Of a stretch of DNA of 15,172 nt, positions 6,758-15,162 are shown one piece after another. A program made the translations under genes and the position numbers. The stretch is taken from contig JAGFXW010000044.1 in the NCBI GenBank assembly GCA_017861495.1, positions 1 to 15,172 of the forward strand, given 5' to 3'. This DNA comes from Bacillota bacterium. Its GTDB lineage: Bacteria; Bacillota_C; Negativicutes; CTSoil-072. Below the pieces are notes generated by a model that made no database searches, was not told the DNA's origin, and worked only from the letters and a program-made list of their open reading frames with translations. Every line of letters starts with the position of its first letter. Position 1 is the first letter of the stretch.

Positions 6758-6791
6758 TTGTTTTTTTGTTTCACGTGAAACAAAAAAACAA
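6758..6791. promoter_or_regulatory. parS: parS site at the centre of a perfect 34-bp palindrome
   Basis: The canonical parS TGTTTCACGTGAAACA occupies 6767-6782. The dyad symmetry continues without a mismatch through seven T/A pairs and a G/C, T/A, T/A flank on each side, from 6758 to 6791. It lies 133 bases after parB and ends 18 bases before the aspA start codon. Confidence 0.96.
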
Positions 6792-6809
6792 CGGTAGAGG
6801 AGTGGCGCA

Positions 6810-8216
6810 ATGCGCATCGAAGAAGACTTGCTTGGACAGCGGGAAATTCCAGGAAAAGTGTATTATGGGATACATACAGTAAGGGCTTTGGAAAATTTCC
6901 CCTTGACCAGTTTTCGTGTTCATCCACGGTTAATTCAAGCAATTGCTTTGATTAAAAAAGCCGCGGCGGAGGTAAATTGTGAACTGGGGCATTTGTCGAG
7001 GGAAATTGCTGCTCCGTTAATTCAGGCTGCTGATGAAGTCATGAACGGACAATGGCAAGATCAATTCGTTGTAGACGCCTTACAAGGCGGTGCTGGCACA
7101 TCGACCAATATGAATATCAATGAAGTTTTGGCAAACCGGGCATTGGAACTGCTGGGAAAAGGCCGGGGCGAATATGCAGTTATCCATCCACTGAACCATG
7201 TTAACCTGCAGCAATCAACAAATGACGTGTATCCTACCGGGCTGCGGATTGCAGCGTTATGGCTATTAAAACTACTTAGTGAAGAATGTGCTCGTTTGCA
7301 AGAAGCTTTACAAGAAAAAGAAGCGGAATTTGCGCACGTTATTAAAGTGGGCCGGACTGAAATGCAAGATGCCGTGCCAATCATGCTCGGTCAGGAATTC
7401 AGCGCCTACGCGCAGGCGATAGCCCGTGACCGGTGGCGTTTATACAAAGTGGAAGAGCGATTGCGGCAAATCAACTTGGGCGGGACGGCAGTAGGGACCG
7501 GGTTGAACGCCGATAAAAAATATATTTATATGGTCAATGACCGTGTGCGGGTGTATTCTGGATTTGGGTTATCCAGAGCGGAAAATATGATTGATGTCAC
7601 GCAAAATGCGGATGTATTTGTGGAAGTGTCCGGTTTGGTAAAGACCTTGGCGGTAAATTTGAGTAAAATTGCCCATGATTTGCGGTTGCTGTCGTCGGGT
7701 CCATTTGCCGGACTCGGGGAAATCCGGTTGCCGGAACGCCAGGCCGGATCGTCTATCATGCCGGGGAAAGTGAACCCCGTTATTCCGGAAGCGGTTAACC
7801 AAGCGGCGTTTCAAGTTATCGCCGGTGATGTTGCCATTACACTCGCCGCCCAATCCGGGCAATTGGAGTTAAATTCGTTTATGCCGCTGATTGCCCATCA
7901 CTTATTGGGAAATTTGGAACTTTTGGCAAATAGTGTACGTGTTTTTCGTGAGTTTTGCGTACAGGGCATTGTGGCCAACGAAGAACAATGCCGTTATCTT
8001 CTGAGAAACAGTTTGGCGGCCGTTACTGCGCTGGTGCCTTATGTCGGATACGACCGCGCTTCCTATCTCGCGCACCTTGTTGGCAAAGACGGGCGGTCGT
8101 TTGAAGAGATCGCGTTAGCTGAGAGCGGATTAACGGCTGAAGAGTTAGCGAAAATACTAAATCCGAAATTGATGACAAGTCCGGGTGTAGTCCGTTTATC
8201 CGACAAAACGCAATAA
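6810..8216 (+). CDS. aspA: Aspartate ammonia-lyase (aspartase)
   Basis: A 468-residue cytosolic enzyme of the aspartase/fumarase superfamily, converting L-aspartate to fumarate and ammonia. The full family length is present. Active-site segments are TSTN (97-100), HVNLQQSTNDVYPT (130-143) and the signature loop GSSIMPGKVNP (313-323). The NPVIPE continuation and the overall pattern favour aspartase over class II fumarase. GAGGAG lies about seven bases before the ATG. It is followed by hydF. Aspartase genes are found next to hyd maturation genes in other anaerobes, as I recall. The inferred role there is ammonia supply for the bridging azadithiolate of the H-cluster, though ordinary aspartate catabolism is equally possible. 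A parS site sits in its leader. Confidence 0.88.
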   Translation: MRIEEDLLGQREIPGKVYYGIHTVRALENFPLTSFRVHPRLIQAIALIKKAAAEVNCELGHLSREIAAPLIQAADEVMNGQWQDQFVVDALQGGAGTSTNMNINEVLANRALELLGKGRGEYAVIHPLNHVNLQQSTNDVYPTGLRIAALWLLKLLSEECARLQEALQEKEAEFAHVIKVGRTEMQDAVPIMLGQEFSAYAQAIARDRWRLYKVEERLRQINLGGTAVGTGLNADKKYIYMVNDRVRVYSGFGLSRAENMIDVTQNADVFVEVSGLVKTLAVNLSKIAHDLRLLSSGPFAGLGEIRLPERQAGSSIMPGKVNPVIPEAVNQAAFQVIAGDVAITLAAQSGQLELNSFMPLIAHHLLGNLELLANSVRVFREFCVQGIVANEEQCRYLLRNSLAAVTALVPYVGYDRASYLAHLVGKDGRSFEEIALAESGLTAEELAKILNPKLMTSPGVVRLSDKTQ

Positions 8217-8360
8217 ATGGAAACTAGCTTCAGGGAAACGGCCTGTGCTCCAATGGGTGCAATATTATAGGATGCATGTAATTAGAATAATTTTGGCTGC
8301 CGTAGTATGAACAAAAGTGAATTGCTTAAGGCGCTGCAGGGCGGCTGGGGAGGGTACACG

Positions 8361-9587
8361 ATGGAAGATACACCAAAAGGGTCAAGGTTGCACATTGCGA
8401 TCTTTGGCCGGCGAAATGCCGGTAAATCCAGTCTAATCAATGCATTGACAAACCAGGAAATTGCATTGGTTTCCGATGTGGCGGGGACAACAACCGACCC
8501 CGTATACAAGGCGATGGAAATATTACCAATCGGGCCGGTTATGATCATTGATACGGCAGGGATTGACGATGTTGGTCAATTAGGCGGATTGCGTGTAGAG
8601 CGGACAATGCAGGTATTAAATAAAGCGGATCTAGCGATCCTTGTGGTTGAGCCAACTATGGGTATTGGGGACGCAGAAAAAGAACTTCTGGTGTCCATTC
8701 AGAAACGAAAAATTCCGGTCGTCGGTGTCGTCAATAAAATTGACTTGGATAGCGAGAGCCAAAAACATTGCCAGGAATGGGGCGCTATTTTAGGGCTGCC
8801 GTTACTGCCGGTCAGCGCAAAGGACCGGCGGGGAATTGAGGAACTGAAAACACAGTTGATTAAGAATGCGCCGGATGATTGGGAAGGGCCGCCGATCATC
8901 GGTGATTTGGTTAATCCTGGCGATGCGGTTGTGTTAGTCGTACCGATTGATCTGGCAGCACCGAAAGGTCGATTGATCTTGCCCCAAGTCCAAACCATTC
9001 GGGATTTATTAGATCACGATGCCTATAGCATTGTTGTAAAGGAACGGGAATTGAGGGAGGCGCTGGATAATTTGCAGCGGCCGCCGCGGATGGTGGTTAC
9101 TGATTCACAAGAGTTTTTAAAGGCGGACGCCGACACGCCGCCGGAAATCTTGCTAACCTCTTTTTCCATTTTGATGGCGCGTTACAAGGGGGACCTGAAT
9201 ACGCTTGTCGCCGGTGCAAAGGCCATCGATCGGTTACAGCCGGGTGATAAAGTACTGATCTCGGAAGGGTGTACCCATCACCGGCAAGCCGATGATATAG
9301 GCCATGTGAAGATCCCGCGCTGGCTGCGGCAGATCGTTGGCGGCGAGTTGGATTTTCATTGGGTGTCCGGGGGAACTTTCCCGCCGGACATTGCCCAATA
9401 TAAATTGATTATTCATTGCGGCGCGTGTATGTTGAACCGCCGGGAAATGCTTTACCGGCTATCGGCAGCAAGGGAAGCGGGAGTGCCGATTGTAAATTAC
9501 GGTGTGCTCATCGCCCATGTCCATGGTATTTTGAAACGTGCTTTGTCACCCTTCCCATTGGCCAGAATGATATTGGAAGAAGAATAG
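8361..9587 (+). CDS. hydF: [FeFe]-hydrogenase maturation GTPase HydF
   Basis: A 408-residue scaffold protein on which HydE and HydG products are assembled into the 2Fe precursor of the H-cluster before transfer to the hydrogenase. The N-terminal Era-like GTPase domain has P-loop GRRNAGKS (16-23), DTAG (64-67), NKID (125-128) and SAK (152-154). The C-terminal [4Fe-4S] domain has C304-x-H306 (GCTHH) and HCGAC with C353 and C356, the complete HydF ligand set. The ATG at 8361 is chosen because GGGGAGGG lies six bases upstream and the protein starts close to its homologues. An in-frame ATG at 8307 would add 18 residues but has no ribosome binding site. It is separated from aspA by 144 bases with no recognised signal. 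HydE and HydG must be encoded elsewhere. Confidence 0.94.
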   Translation: MEDTPKGSRLHIAIFGRRNAGKSSLINALTNQEIALVSDVAGTTTDPVYKAMEILPIGPVMIIDTAGIDDVGQLGGLRVERTMQVLNKADLAILVVEPTMGIGDAEKELLVSIQKRKIPVVGVVNKIDLDSESQKHCQEWGAILGLPLLPVSAKDRRGIEELKTQLIKNAPDDWEGPPIIGDLVNPGDAVVLVVPIDLAAPKGRLILPQVQTIRDLLDHDAYSIVVKERELREALDNLQRPPRMVVTDSQEFLKADADTPPEILLTSFSILMARYKGDLNTLVAGAKAIDRLQPGDKVLISEGCTHHRQADDIGHVKIPRWLRQIVGGELDFHWVSGGTFPPDIAQYKLIIHCGACMLNRREMLYRLSAAREAGVPIVNYGVLIAHVHGILKRALSPFPLARMILEEE

Positions 9588-9593
9588 AACAAC

Positions 9594-9622
9594 GCCGGTG
9601 GCCGCTGCTGCTGGCTGCCGGC
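9594..9622 (+). other. Imperfect GC hairpin between hydF and the DUF4446 gene
   Basis: GCCGG (9594-9598) pairs with CCGGC (9618-9622) and some inner bases also pair. No U-run follows, so it is not a convincing terminator. It may affect translation of the next gene. Confidence 0.25.
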
Positions 9623-9650
9623 AATACAATAAGACAAACGAAGGGTGTGC

Positions 9651-10166
9651 ATGGAAATGGAATTGAAAGCGCAAATGATGAGTGCTTTGATCAATAATTT
9701 AGAATATGTAATGGCGATTACGCTGCTCTTGTTACTGGTTGTGCTGGTCTTATTCGTGGTTGATTTGATAAAAATGAATAGAATGGCAAAACGCTACAAG
9801 ACGATGATGCGCGGTATGGAAAGCGCCAACTTGGAAGAATTGTTGCTTGCGCACATCGAAGAACTTCGTCAGACTTTGATCCAGGTTAAGAGTCTGCAAG
9901 AGGACTGCCGTCGGTTGGATGAACTGACAAGTCGCTGCCTGCAAAAAACAAATTTGGTGCGTTACAATGCGTTTGAAAACACAGGCAGTGATCTGAGTTT
10001 TGCGCTGGCGCTGTTGGATGCGCACAATGATGGAGTCGTAGTATCCAGTTTGTTTGGCCGCGATGAATCGCGTGTCTATGCAAAACCGATTATTAACAGC
10101 CAATCGACATATTTTTTGACAGAAGAAGAACAGCAGGCGCTGCGTAAGGCCGCTGAAAAAAAATAA
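9651..10166 (+). CDS. DUF4446 membrane protein, next to the par genes
   Basis: A 171-residue protein of the uncharacterised DUF4446 family. One transmembrane helix lies near the N-terminus (about residues 18-38, rich in L, V and F). A charged helical stretch with coiled-coil character follows (about 55-95). The small C-terminal domain contains the family-typical VRYNAFENTGSDLSFALALLD and SSLFGRDESRVYAKPI segments. It probably faces the cytoplasm, anchored in the membrane. The family is often found beside soj/parB in clostridia, but its function is not known. The ATG at 9651 has AAGG six bases upstream; an ATG at 9657 and a GTG at 9645 are alternatives. Confidence 0.82.
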   Translation: MEMELKAQMMSALINNLEYVMAITLLLLLVVLVLFVVDLIKMNRMAKRYKTMMRGMESANLEELLLAHIEELRQTLIQVKSLQEDCRRLDELTSRCLQKTNLVRYNAFENTGSDLSFALALLDAHNDGVVVSSLFGRDESRVYAKPIINSQSTYFLTEEEQQALRKAAEKK

Positions 10167-10222
10167 GCCATTCAGCAGGAAAATGATAAAATGTGTGGAA
10201 TTAATTCACGTGGCGGATAAAC

Positions 10223-11191
10223 ATGTTTGTTGGCAGAGTGAAGAAGGTGATGGGTATAGATATTAGAGATATTTTGAAAGCGCAAAAAGCAGACAAACGG
10301 GAATATACATTGATGGTTGTGCCGCACCAAGGCCAATCCGTCCTCCGAATAAAGCTTCCGATTCGGGCAATTAAGTTTTCGGCAATGGCAGCGGTTATTT
10401 TTCTGTTCTTATTTATGGGCGCATTTGTGAATTATCGCAATACGGTCAATACCGCCAGCGCTGAAAAAGCGGAGTTGGAAAGTTTGCGCCAAACCAATAC
10501 CATGCAAAAACAGCAGATTGAACAAATTGCCAAGGAGACAGCCGTATTACAGGAAGATATGCGCCGCGTAAACCAACTGGATAATGAAGTCCGGCGGATG
10601 ATGAGCCTCGAGGAGCAACCGGAAGCTTCACGTTCAGGCGCAGCCCGCCCAAGTGCAACATTTAACGGACAAGGCGGACCGTCAGTGGAACCGGATATCA
10701 ACAGTCTTGCACATTTGGTTCAAGAACTTCGGGCCAATGCAAAAGTCCGGGAAAGCAGCCTGGAAAACCTTCGAACCCAGATTATCGACAAAAATGCCCG
10801 TGCAGCCGCCATACCATCAATATGGCCAGCAAGTGGGGACGTTACTTCGCGGTTTGGCTGGCGATCCTCGCCGTGGGGTTGGGGTGGCGATTGGCATCCA
10901 GGCATTGATATAGCGAACGACTATGGAGTTCCCATTGCAGCCGCAGCGGACGGAACGGTCGTTCAAGCCGACTGGTACGGTGGATATGGGAAGTTGGTAC
11001 AAATTGATCATGGCAATGGGATTGTTACATTATACGGACATAATTCCCGAATTCTTGTTTCCGTGGGGCAACAAGTGCATAAAGAAGATGTTATCGCGGA
11101 AATGGGCAGCACCGGAGACAGCACGGGGCCGCATTGCCATTATGAAGTTCGTGTAAATGGAACAGCGGTAAATCCAGCCAGTTTCTTGTAA
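10223..11191 (+). CDS. Membrane-anchored M23 (LytM-type) peptidase
   Basis: A 322-residue protein with a short cytoplasmic part, one transmembrane segment (about 51-70), an extracytoplasmic coiled coil (about 79-128), a low-complexity linker and a C-terminal M23 domain (about 200-322). The metal-binding and catalytic residues are all present: H225 and D229 (HPGID), H273 (YGH), and H304 and H306 (HCH). It should therefore be an active zinc endopeptidase cutting peptidoglycan cross-bridges. The ATG at 10223 lacks a clear ribosome binding site. An in-frame ATG at 10250, just after GAAGAAGG, would give MGIDIRDILK and may be the true start. It lies directly before a bactofilin gene, a pairing known from other bacteria in which the two act together on cell shape. 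Confidence 0.88.
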   Translation: MFVGRVKKVMGIDIRDILKAQKADKREYTLMVVPHQGQSVLRIKLPIRAIKFSAMAAVIFLFLFMGAFVNYRNTVNTASAEKAELESLRQTNTMQKQQIEQIAKETAVLQEDMRRVNQLDNEVRRMMSLEEQPEASRSGAARPSATFNGQGGPSVEPDINSLAHLVQELRANAKVRESSLENLRTQIIDKNARAAAIPSIWPASGDVTSRFGWRSSPWGWGGDWHPGIDIANDYGVPIAAAADGTVVQADWYGGYGKLVQIDHGNGIVTLYGHNSRILVSVGQQVHKEDVIAEMGSTGDSTGPHCHYEVRVNGTAVNPASFL

Positions 11192-11228
11192 TTTGCAGAG
11201 AGTCCAGACCGGATAGGGAGCGTGAAGT

Positions 11229-11618
11229 ATGTTTGGCAGTAAAAGCAAGGCACAAATTTCGCTAGAACAAGTAGAGACGATTGTTGGTAAAAATACATGC
11301 GTTAAGGGAATGATTACTGCGAAAGGTTCTCTCCGGATTGACGGACAGCTTGAGGGAGACATCGATACCGAGGGGGATCTTGTGGTAGGTCCTACCGGAA
11401 TTTTGAAATCGAATATAAAAGCCCGCAAAGCAACAATTGCCGGCGTGGTTAACGGTAACGTTAATTTAGAGGATAAATTGGAACTATTGCCAACCGGAAA
11501 ATTGATTGGCGATGTAAAGGTTGGTTCGATTATTATCGGAGAAGGGGCTTTGTTTCAGGGTGTTTGCGAAATGAAACAGCCTGACATGGAACTCCAAAAT
11601 CCAGCCTTGAAAAAATGA
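11229..11618 (+). CDS. Bactofilin family cytoskeletal protein
   Basis: A 129-residue bactofilin (DUF583/polymer-forming cytoskeletal family). The core about residues 15-115 shows the repeated hydrophobic-glycine pattern of a right-handed beta-helix: IVGKNTCVKGMITAKGSLRIDGQ, then successive GD and GN turns. Bactofilins polymerise without nucleotide and scaffold envelope enzymes, or in Myxococcus partition proteins. The short N-terminus (MFGSKSK) is typical. GGGAG lies about eight bases before the ATG. The 37-base gap to the M23 gene and same direction suggest one transcript. Confidence 0.93.
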   Translation: MFGSKSKAQISLEQVETIVGKNTCVKGMITAKGSLRIDGQLEGDIDTEGDLVVGPTGILKSNIKARKATIAGVVNGNVNLEDKLELLPTGKLIGDVKVGSIIIGEGALFQGVCEMKQPDMELQNPALKK

Positions 11619-11663
11619 TTAGACCGAAAAACAAATTTTGATGGTGTAACCGCAATAAATTTG

Positions 11664-11701
11664 ATGCCCGTGTCAGTGAAGTGAATTCATTGCGCGGGCA
11701 T
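11664..11701 (+). terminator. Possible terminator after the bactofilin gene
   Basis: ATGCCCG (11664-11670) pairs with CGGGCAT (11695-11701), followed by TCGTTTC. The stem is GC-rich but the loop is long (24 bases) and the U-tract poor. It could be a weak terminator or a leader structure of selA. An unused AGGAGG just downstream (about 11711) has no start codon at normal spacing. Confidence 0.35.
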
Positions 11702-11779
11702 TCGTTTCGCAGGAGGAAAAAAGTAAAATTTCATTGTTCAACAGACAAAAATCCTTGTTACGAGAAAGGAGCCGGAACT

Positions 11780-13177
11780 ATGCAAGAACTTTTGCGCGCC
11801 ATACCGGCAGTTGATCAAATTTTATCCGAGGCTTCTGCCAACCAGGACTTGGCAGTTTGTCCGCGGTCGCTGTTGGTGGAAGCGATTCGCGATGCCGTTT
11901 CCATAGCCCGTGCGGAAATATTAGCCGGAAGAACGCCCGATGTTTCTATCCCTTGTATCTTATTTAAAGTACAAGAAATAGTGCGCCGCCAAATCGCCTT
12001 GAATTTGCAACGGGTTATTAACGCAACCGGTGTGATTATTCACACCAATTTAGGCCGGTCGCCATTAAGTGCCAGGGCGTTGGCCGCAGTCCAAGAAGTG
12101 TCTGCCGGCTACAGCAACCTGGAGTTTGATCTGTCGAAAGGGGTTCGGGGCAGCCGGTATAGCCATGTGGAGGAAAAACTTTGTGTATTAACGGGCGCCG
12201 AAGCCGCGCTCATCGTCAATAATAATGCCGCCGCCGTATTATTGGCTTTGTCAACGGTAGTCCGTGGGCGGGAGGTCGTTATCAGCCGGGGGCAATTGGT
12301 TGAAGTCGGAGGTTCGTTTCGTATCCCGGAAGTCTTGCGGCAAAGCGGCGCAAAACTGATAGAAGTTGGCACGACCAACCGGACGCATTTGACGGACTAT
12401 GAACAGGCGATAACCGAAGATACTGCGGCAATTATGAAAGTCCACACCAGCAATTACCGGATTATGGGTTTTACTTCGCAACCGGAAGAGGGCGAACTGG
12501 TTCATTTGGCTAGGCAACGGGGCATTGCCAGCATCAACGATTTGGGGAGTGGAACGCTGCTGCCGATAACTGCTTGCGGCTACCATGAAGATACTGTCAA
12601 GGAAGCCGTGGCTGCGGGATTTGATATTGTTACGTTTAGCGGTGACAAATTGCTGGGCGGTGGGCAAGCCGGTATTATTGTCGGCAAAGAAAAACACATC
12701 CAACAGATGAAGGAAAACCATTTATTGCGGGCCTTGCGGATTGATAAATTATCTTTAGCCGCCCTGGAGGGAACTCTGCTGGATTATTTGGTGGGGGTGC
12801 CGGAAGAGGATATTCCGACACAACGCATGTTGCGGCGCAGCCCCGAGGAATTGGAGCAGCAAGCGATTGAATTGGCGGAACGGTTTACGCCGCTGCTGGA
12901 TCTCGGATGGCAAGCGGAGGTTATAGCCATTGCGTCACAGGCTGGCGGCGGGTCGCTACCCGCTGTTGAATTGAAGAGTTTTGGGCTTAGGCTGCGGGCG
13001 CGGCAGCTTGGGTTGACGGCAAGCAAGCTGGAATATTATTTCCGTCAATGGAAAGTCCCGATCATTGTGCGCATTCATGATGACGACGTCATTCTTGATG
13101 TTCGTTGTCTCCTGGCTGGGGATGAAACGGAAATTGTCGCTGCTTGCCGGGAAGCAGGAAGGGAAAAGAAATGGTAA
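11780..13177 (+). CDS. selA: L-seryl-tRNA(Sec) selenium transferase
   Basis: A 465-residue PLP enzyme that converts seryl-tRNA(Sec) to selenocysteinyl-tRNA(Sec) with selenophosphate. The N-terminal tRNA-binding region is followed by the conserved RVINATGVIIHTNLGRS segment (about 79-95). The PLP-binding lysine is K290 in TFSGDKLLGG, and the downstream QAGIIVG is also conserved. Length matches the family. The ATG at 11780 is chosen because AAGGAG lies eight bases upstream and the protein then starts MQELLRAIP; the open frame extends 33 codons further upstream without support. The stop overlaps the selB start by 7 bases, showing one operon. Its presence implies that the organism makes selenoproteins, though no selenoprotein gene is recognised in this window. 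Confidence 0.95.
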   Translation: MQELLRAIPAVDQILSEASANQDLAVCPRSLLVEAIRDAVSIARAEILAGRTPDVSIPCILFKVQEIVRRQIALNLQRVINATGVIIHTNLGRSPLSARALAAVQEVSAGYSNLEFDLSKGVRGSRYSHVEEKLCVLTGAEAALIVNNNAAAVLLALSTVVRGREVVISRGQLVEVGGSFRIPEVLRQSGAKLIEVGTTNRTHLTDYEQAITEDTAAIMKVHTSNYRIMGFTSQPEEGELVHLARQRGIASINDLGSGTLLPITACGYHEDTVKEAVAAGFDIVTFSGDKLLGGGQAGIIVGKEKHIQQMKENHLLRALRIDKLSLAALEGTLLDYLVGVPEEDIPTQRMLRRSPEELEQQAIELAERFTPLLDLGWQAEVIAIASQAGGGSLPAVELKSFGLRLRARQLGLTASKLEYYFRQWKVPIIVRIHDDDVILDVRCLLAGDETEIVAACREAGREKKW

Positions 13178-15057
13178 AACACGTCATTATAGGTACTGCC
13201 GGTCATGTCGACCATGGGAAAACCGCATTGATCCGCGCGTTAACAGGAATCGATACCGATAGGCTGCAAGAGGAAAAACGACGGGGGATTTCCATTGACT
13301 TGGGTTTTGCCGCATTAGAATTGACGAATGATATACACGTGGGTTTTGTTGATGTTCCCGGGCATGAACGTTTTTTAAAAAACATGTTGGCCGGAACTGG
13401 GGGTATTGACGCCGTTGTGCTGGTAATTGCTGCCGATGAAGGGGTCATGCCGCAGACCAGGGAACATTTAGCTATGCTGCAGTTGTATGGGCTCCAGCAT
13501 GGTATGGTGGTTCTTACCAAAATAGACAAAGTTGATCCGGAGTGGCTGGAATTAGTGGAAGAAGACATTCGTGAATTCTTGCAGTCTACTTTTTTAGCGG
13601 ACGCCCCGTTTTATCGGGTTTCGTCGACAACCGGCGAAGGGGTCGAAACTTTTCGTACAGGATTGGCGAGTTTAGGCGGTTCTATTCCGGCGCGAGACAA
13701 AGAGGCTCCTTTCCGAATGTGGATTGATCGGGTGTTTGTTTCGAAGGGGCATGGTGTCGTTGCAACCGGATCCGTATTAAGCGGAACCATTATTCCAGGC
13801 GACAGCTTAAAGTTAGTGCCTTCGGAAACCGGCGTGCGGGTTCGCGGGTTGGAAGTTCATGGGATGCAGGTCGATTCGGTCAGTGCCGGGCAGCGGGCAG
13901 CCATTAATTTGTCGGGTGCGGAAATACGAGAAGTTACCAGAGGAATGGCATTAGTAGCAAAAGACTGCGGACAAGTCAGCGCGAATTGGGATGTGGTTGT
14001 TGACTGGTATGAAGATATTCCCGACGCGGGGGTGCGCGTCCGGCTGCATATCGGGACGGCGGAATATATTGGCCGGCTTCACCCATATAAAGATTCTGCT
14101 CCCAACCTGGTTCGTTTATTATTAGAAAAGCCGCTCGGGGCAATGGCGGGAGAACGGGGAATTCTCCGCCTGTATTCGCCGCAGCATTTGCTAGGATCGG
14201 CAGCGTTGATTTCGCCGGGCCGCCGTTCCAGAAAGCAACGGCCTTATACGGCGGAATTGGCGCATGCGCAGGCCGTGCGGGACTTGGATCAAATTGTAAC
14301 ATTACTGCCGGCCCGGGAGGAACGGTTAATGCTGAAAGAGGAAATCCAGGTGATGGCAGGCTGTTTTAACGCGGCAAAAATTGATGCTTGTCTGCGCAAC
14401 GCAGTACAGGCTGGAACGCTGGAATTAATGGGTCCTTTCTATTTTTCAAAACAGGTTGGCAAGATGTTAACACAGGAGATGCAAACAATAACTGGTGGTT
14501 ACCACCGCCAATTTCCCCATCGGTTCGGAATTTCCCGCGAAAGTTTACGGCAGAAATTGCGACTTGCCGAAAAAGAGTTTGAAGCGTTGATCCAGGTGTG
14601 GGAAACACAGCAGCAGATTCAAGCGGAAGGCGCCGAAATCGCCTTGCCGGGACATGCAAAAGAGTATTTTTCCTGGCGGCAGAAAATGATATTGCAACTG
14701 GAAGCGGCGCTGCCGGAAGCAGATATCGCCGATATAACGCCGGAACTGGTAACGGAAAAATTGCAACTGCGGGCAGGGGATATTGCCAGTGTTTACGAGG
14801 CGTTATTTGCAGCAGGGATGTTAGTTCGCCTCGGTGATATTGTTGTATACAGAAAAACAATTCAATACATTGCGAAAATTATACAGCAGCATTTTGCGGA
14901 AAAGACAACGTTAACAGTAGCAGAATTACGCGATAAACTTAACACTTCCCGCAAGTTTGCCCTAGCCATTTTAGACTTCTTAGACATGCATAAATATACA
15001 ATAAGAGATGGTGATGTTCGGCGAAAAGGCCGGGAAGTAAAATATTTATCAGAATAA
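13171..15057 (+). CDS. selB: Selenocysteine-specific elongation factor SelB
   Basis: A 628-residue translation factor that brings Sec-tRNA(Sec) to UGA codons marked by a SECIS hairpin. The GTPase domain has GHVDHGKT (11-18), the switch segment RRGISIDLGF (37-46), DVPGHE (61-66) and TKID (116-119). Two EF-Tu-like beta-barrel domains and a third SelB domain follow (about 175-345). The last 260 residues form winged-helix repeats that bind the SECIS RNA, ending with a typical DKLNTSRKFALAILDFLD segment. The ATG at 13171 is chosen over one at 13144 because it lies next to AGGAAGGG and yields MVKHVIIGTAGHVDHGK. It overlaps selA by 7 bases. Confidence 0.95.
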   Translation: MVKHVIIGTAGHVDHGKTALIRALTGIDTDRLQEEKRRGISIDLGFAALELTNDIHVGFVDVPGHERFLKNMLAGTGGIDAVVLVIAADEGVMPQTREHLAMLQLYGLQHGMVVLTKIDKVDPEWLELVEEDIREFLQSTFLADAPFYRVSSTTGEGVETFRTGLASLGGSIPARDKEAPFRMWIDRVFVSKGHGVVATGSVLSGTIIPGDSLKLVPSETGVRVRGLEVHGMQVDSVSAGQRAAINLSGAEIREVTRGMALVAKDCGQVSANWDVVVDWYEDIPDAGVRVRLHIGTAEYIGRLHPYKDSAPNLVRLLLEKPLGAMAGERGILRLYSPQHLLGSAALISPGRRSRKQRPYTAELAHAQAVRDLDQIVTLLPAREERLMLKEEIQVMAGCFNAAKIDACLRNAVQAGTLELMGPFYFSKQVGKMLTQEMQTITGGYHRQFPHRFGISRESLRQKLRLAEKEFEALIQVWETQQQIQAEGAEIALPGHAKEYFSWRQKMILQLEAALPEADIADITPELVTEKLQLRAGDIASVYEALFAAGMLVRLGDIVVYRKTIQYIAKIIQQHFAEKTTLTVAELRDKLNTSRKFALAILDFLDMHKYTIRDGDVRRKGREVKYLSE

Positions 15058-15077
15058 ACTTTCTTTTAATATGCATA

Positions 15078-15106
15078 TTGACAGTATAAGCTTTCGTTTT
15101 TATAAT
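15078..15106 (+). promoter_or_regulatory. Consensus sigma-A promoter downstream of selB
   Basis: A perfect TTGACA (15078-15083) and a perfect TATAAT (15101-15106) are separated by exactly 17 bases. Transcription would start near 15113 and run off the window edge. Such a full-consensus promoter is typical of stable RNA genes. Confidence 0.88.
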
Positions 15107-15162
15107 TAAGTACGATGACTTTATGTAAGTAAAAGTCCGTCACAAAAAGACATGTGTATGTG

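Noticed and set aside
6758..6791. 34-bp palindrome as an intrinsic terminator
   Set aside because: The T-run lies before, not after, the symmetric core on both strands, and the centre is a canonical parS site.
8307..8360. Upstream start of hydF adding 18 residues
   Set aside because: No ribosome binding site precedes it, while GGGGAGGG is well placed before the ATG at 8361, and homologues start there.
10202..10217. CACGTG core before the M23 gene as a third parS
   Set aside because: Only about half of the flanking parS positions match (TAATT and GCGGA instead of TGTTT and AAACA), so it is far from consensus.
11681..11779. 33-codon N-terminal extension of selA
   Set aside because: It starts with an unsupported GTG inside a hairpin, has no homology to SelA, and AAGGAG marks the ATG at 11780.
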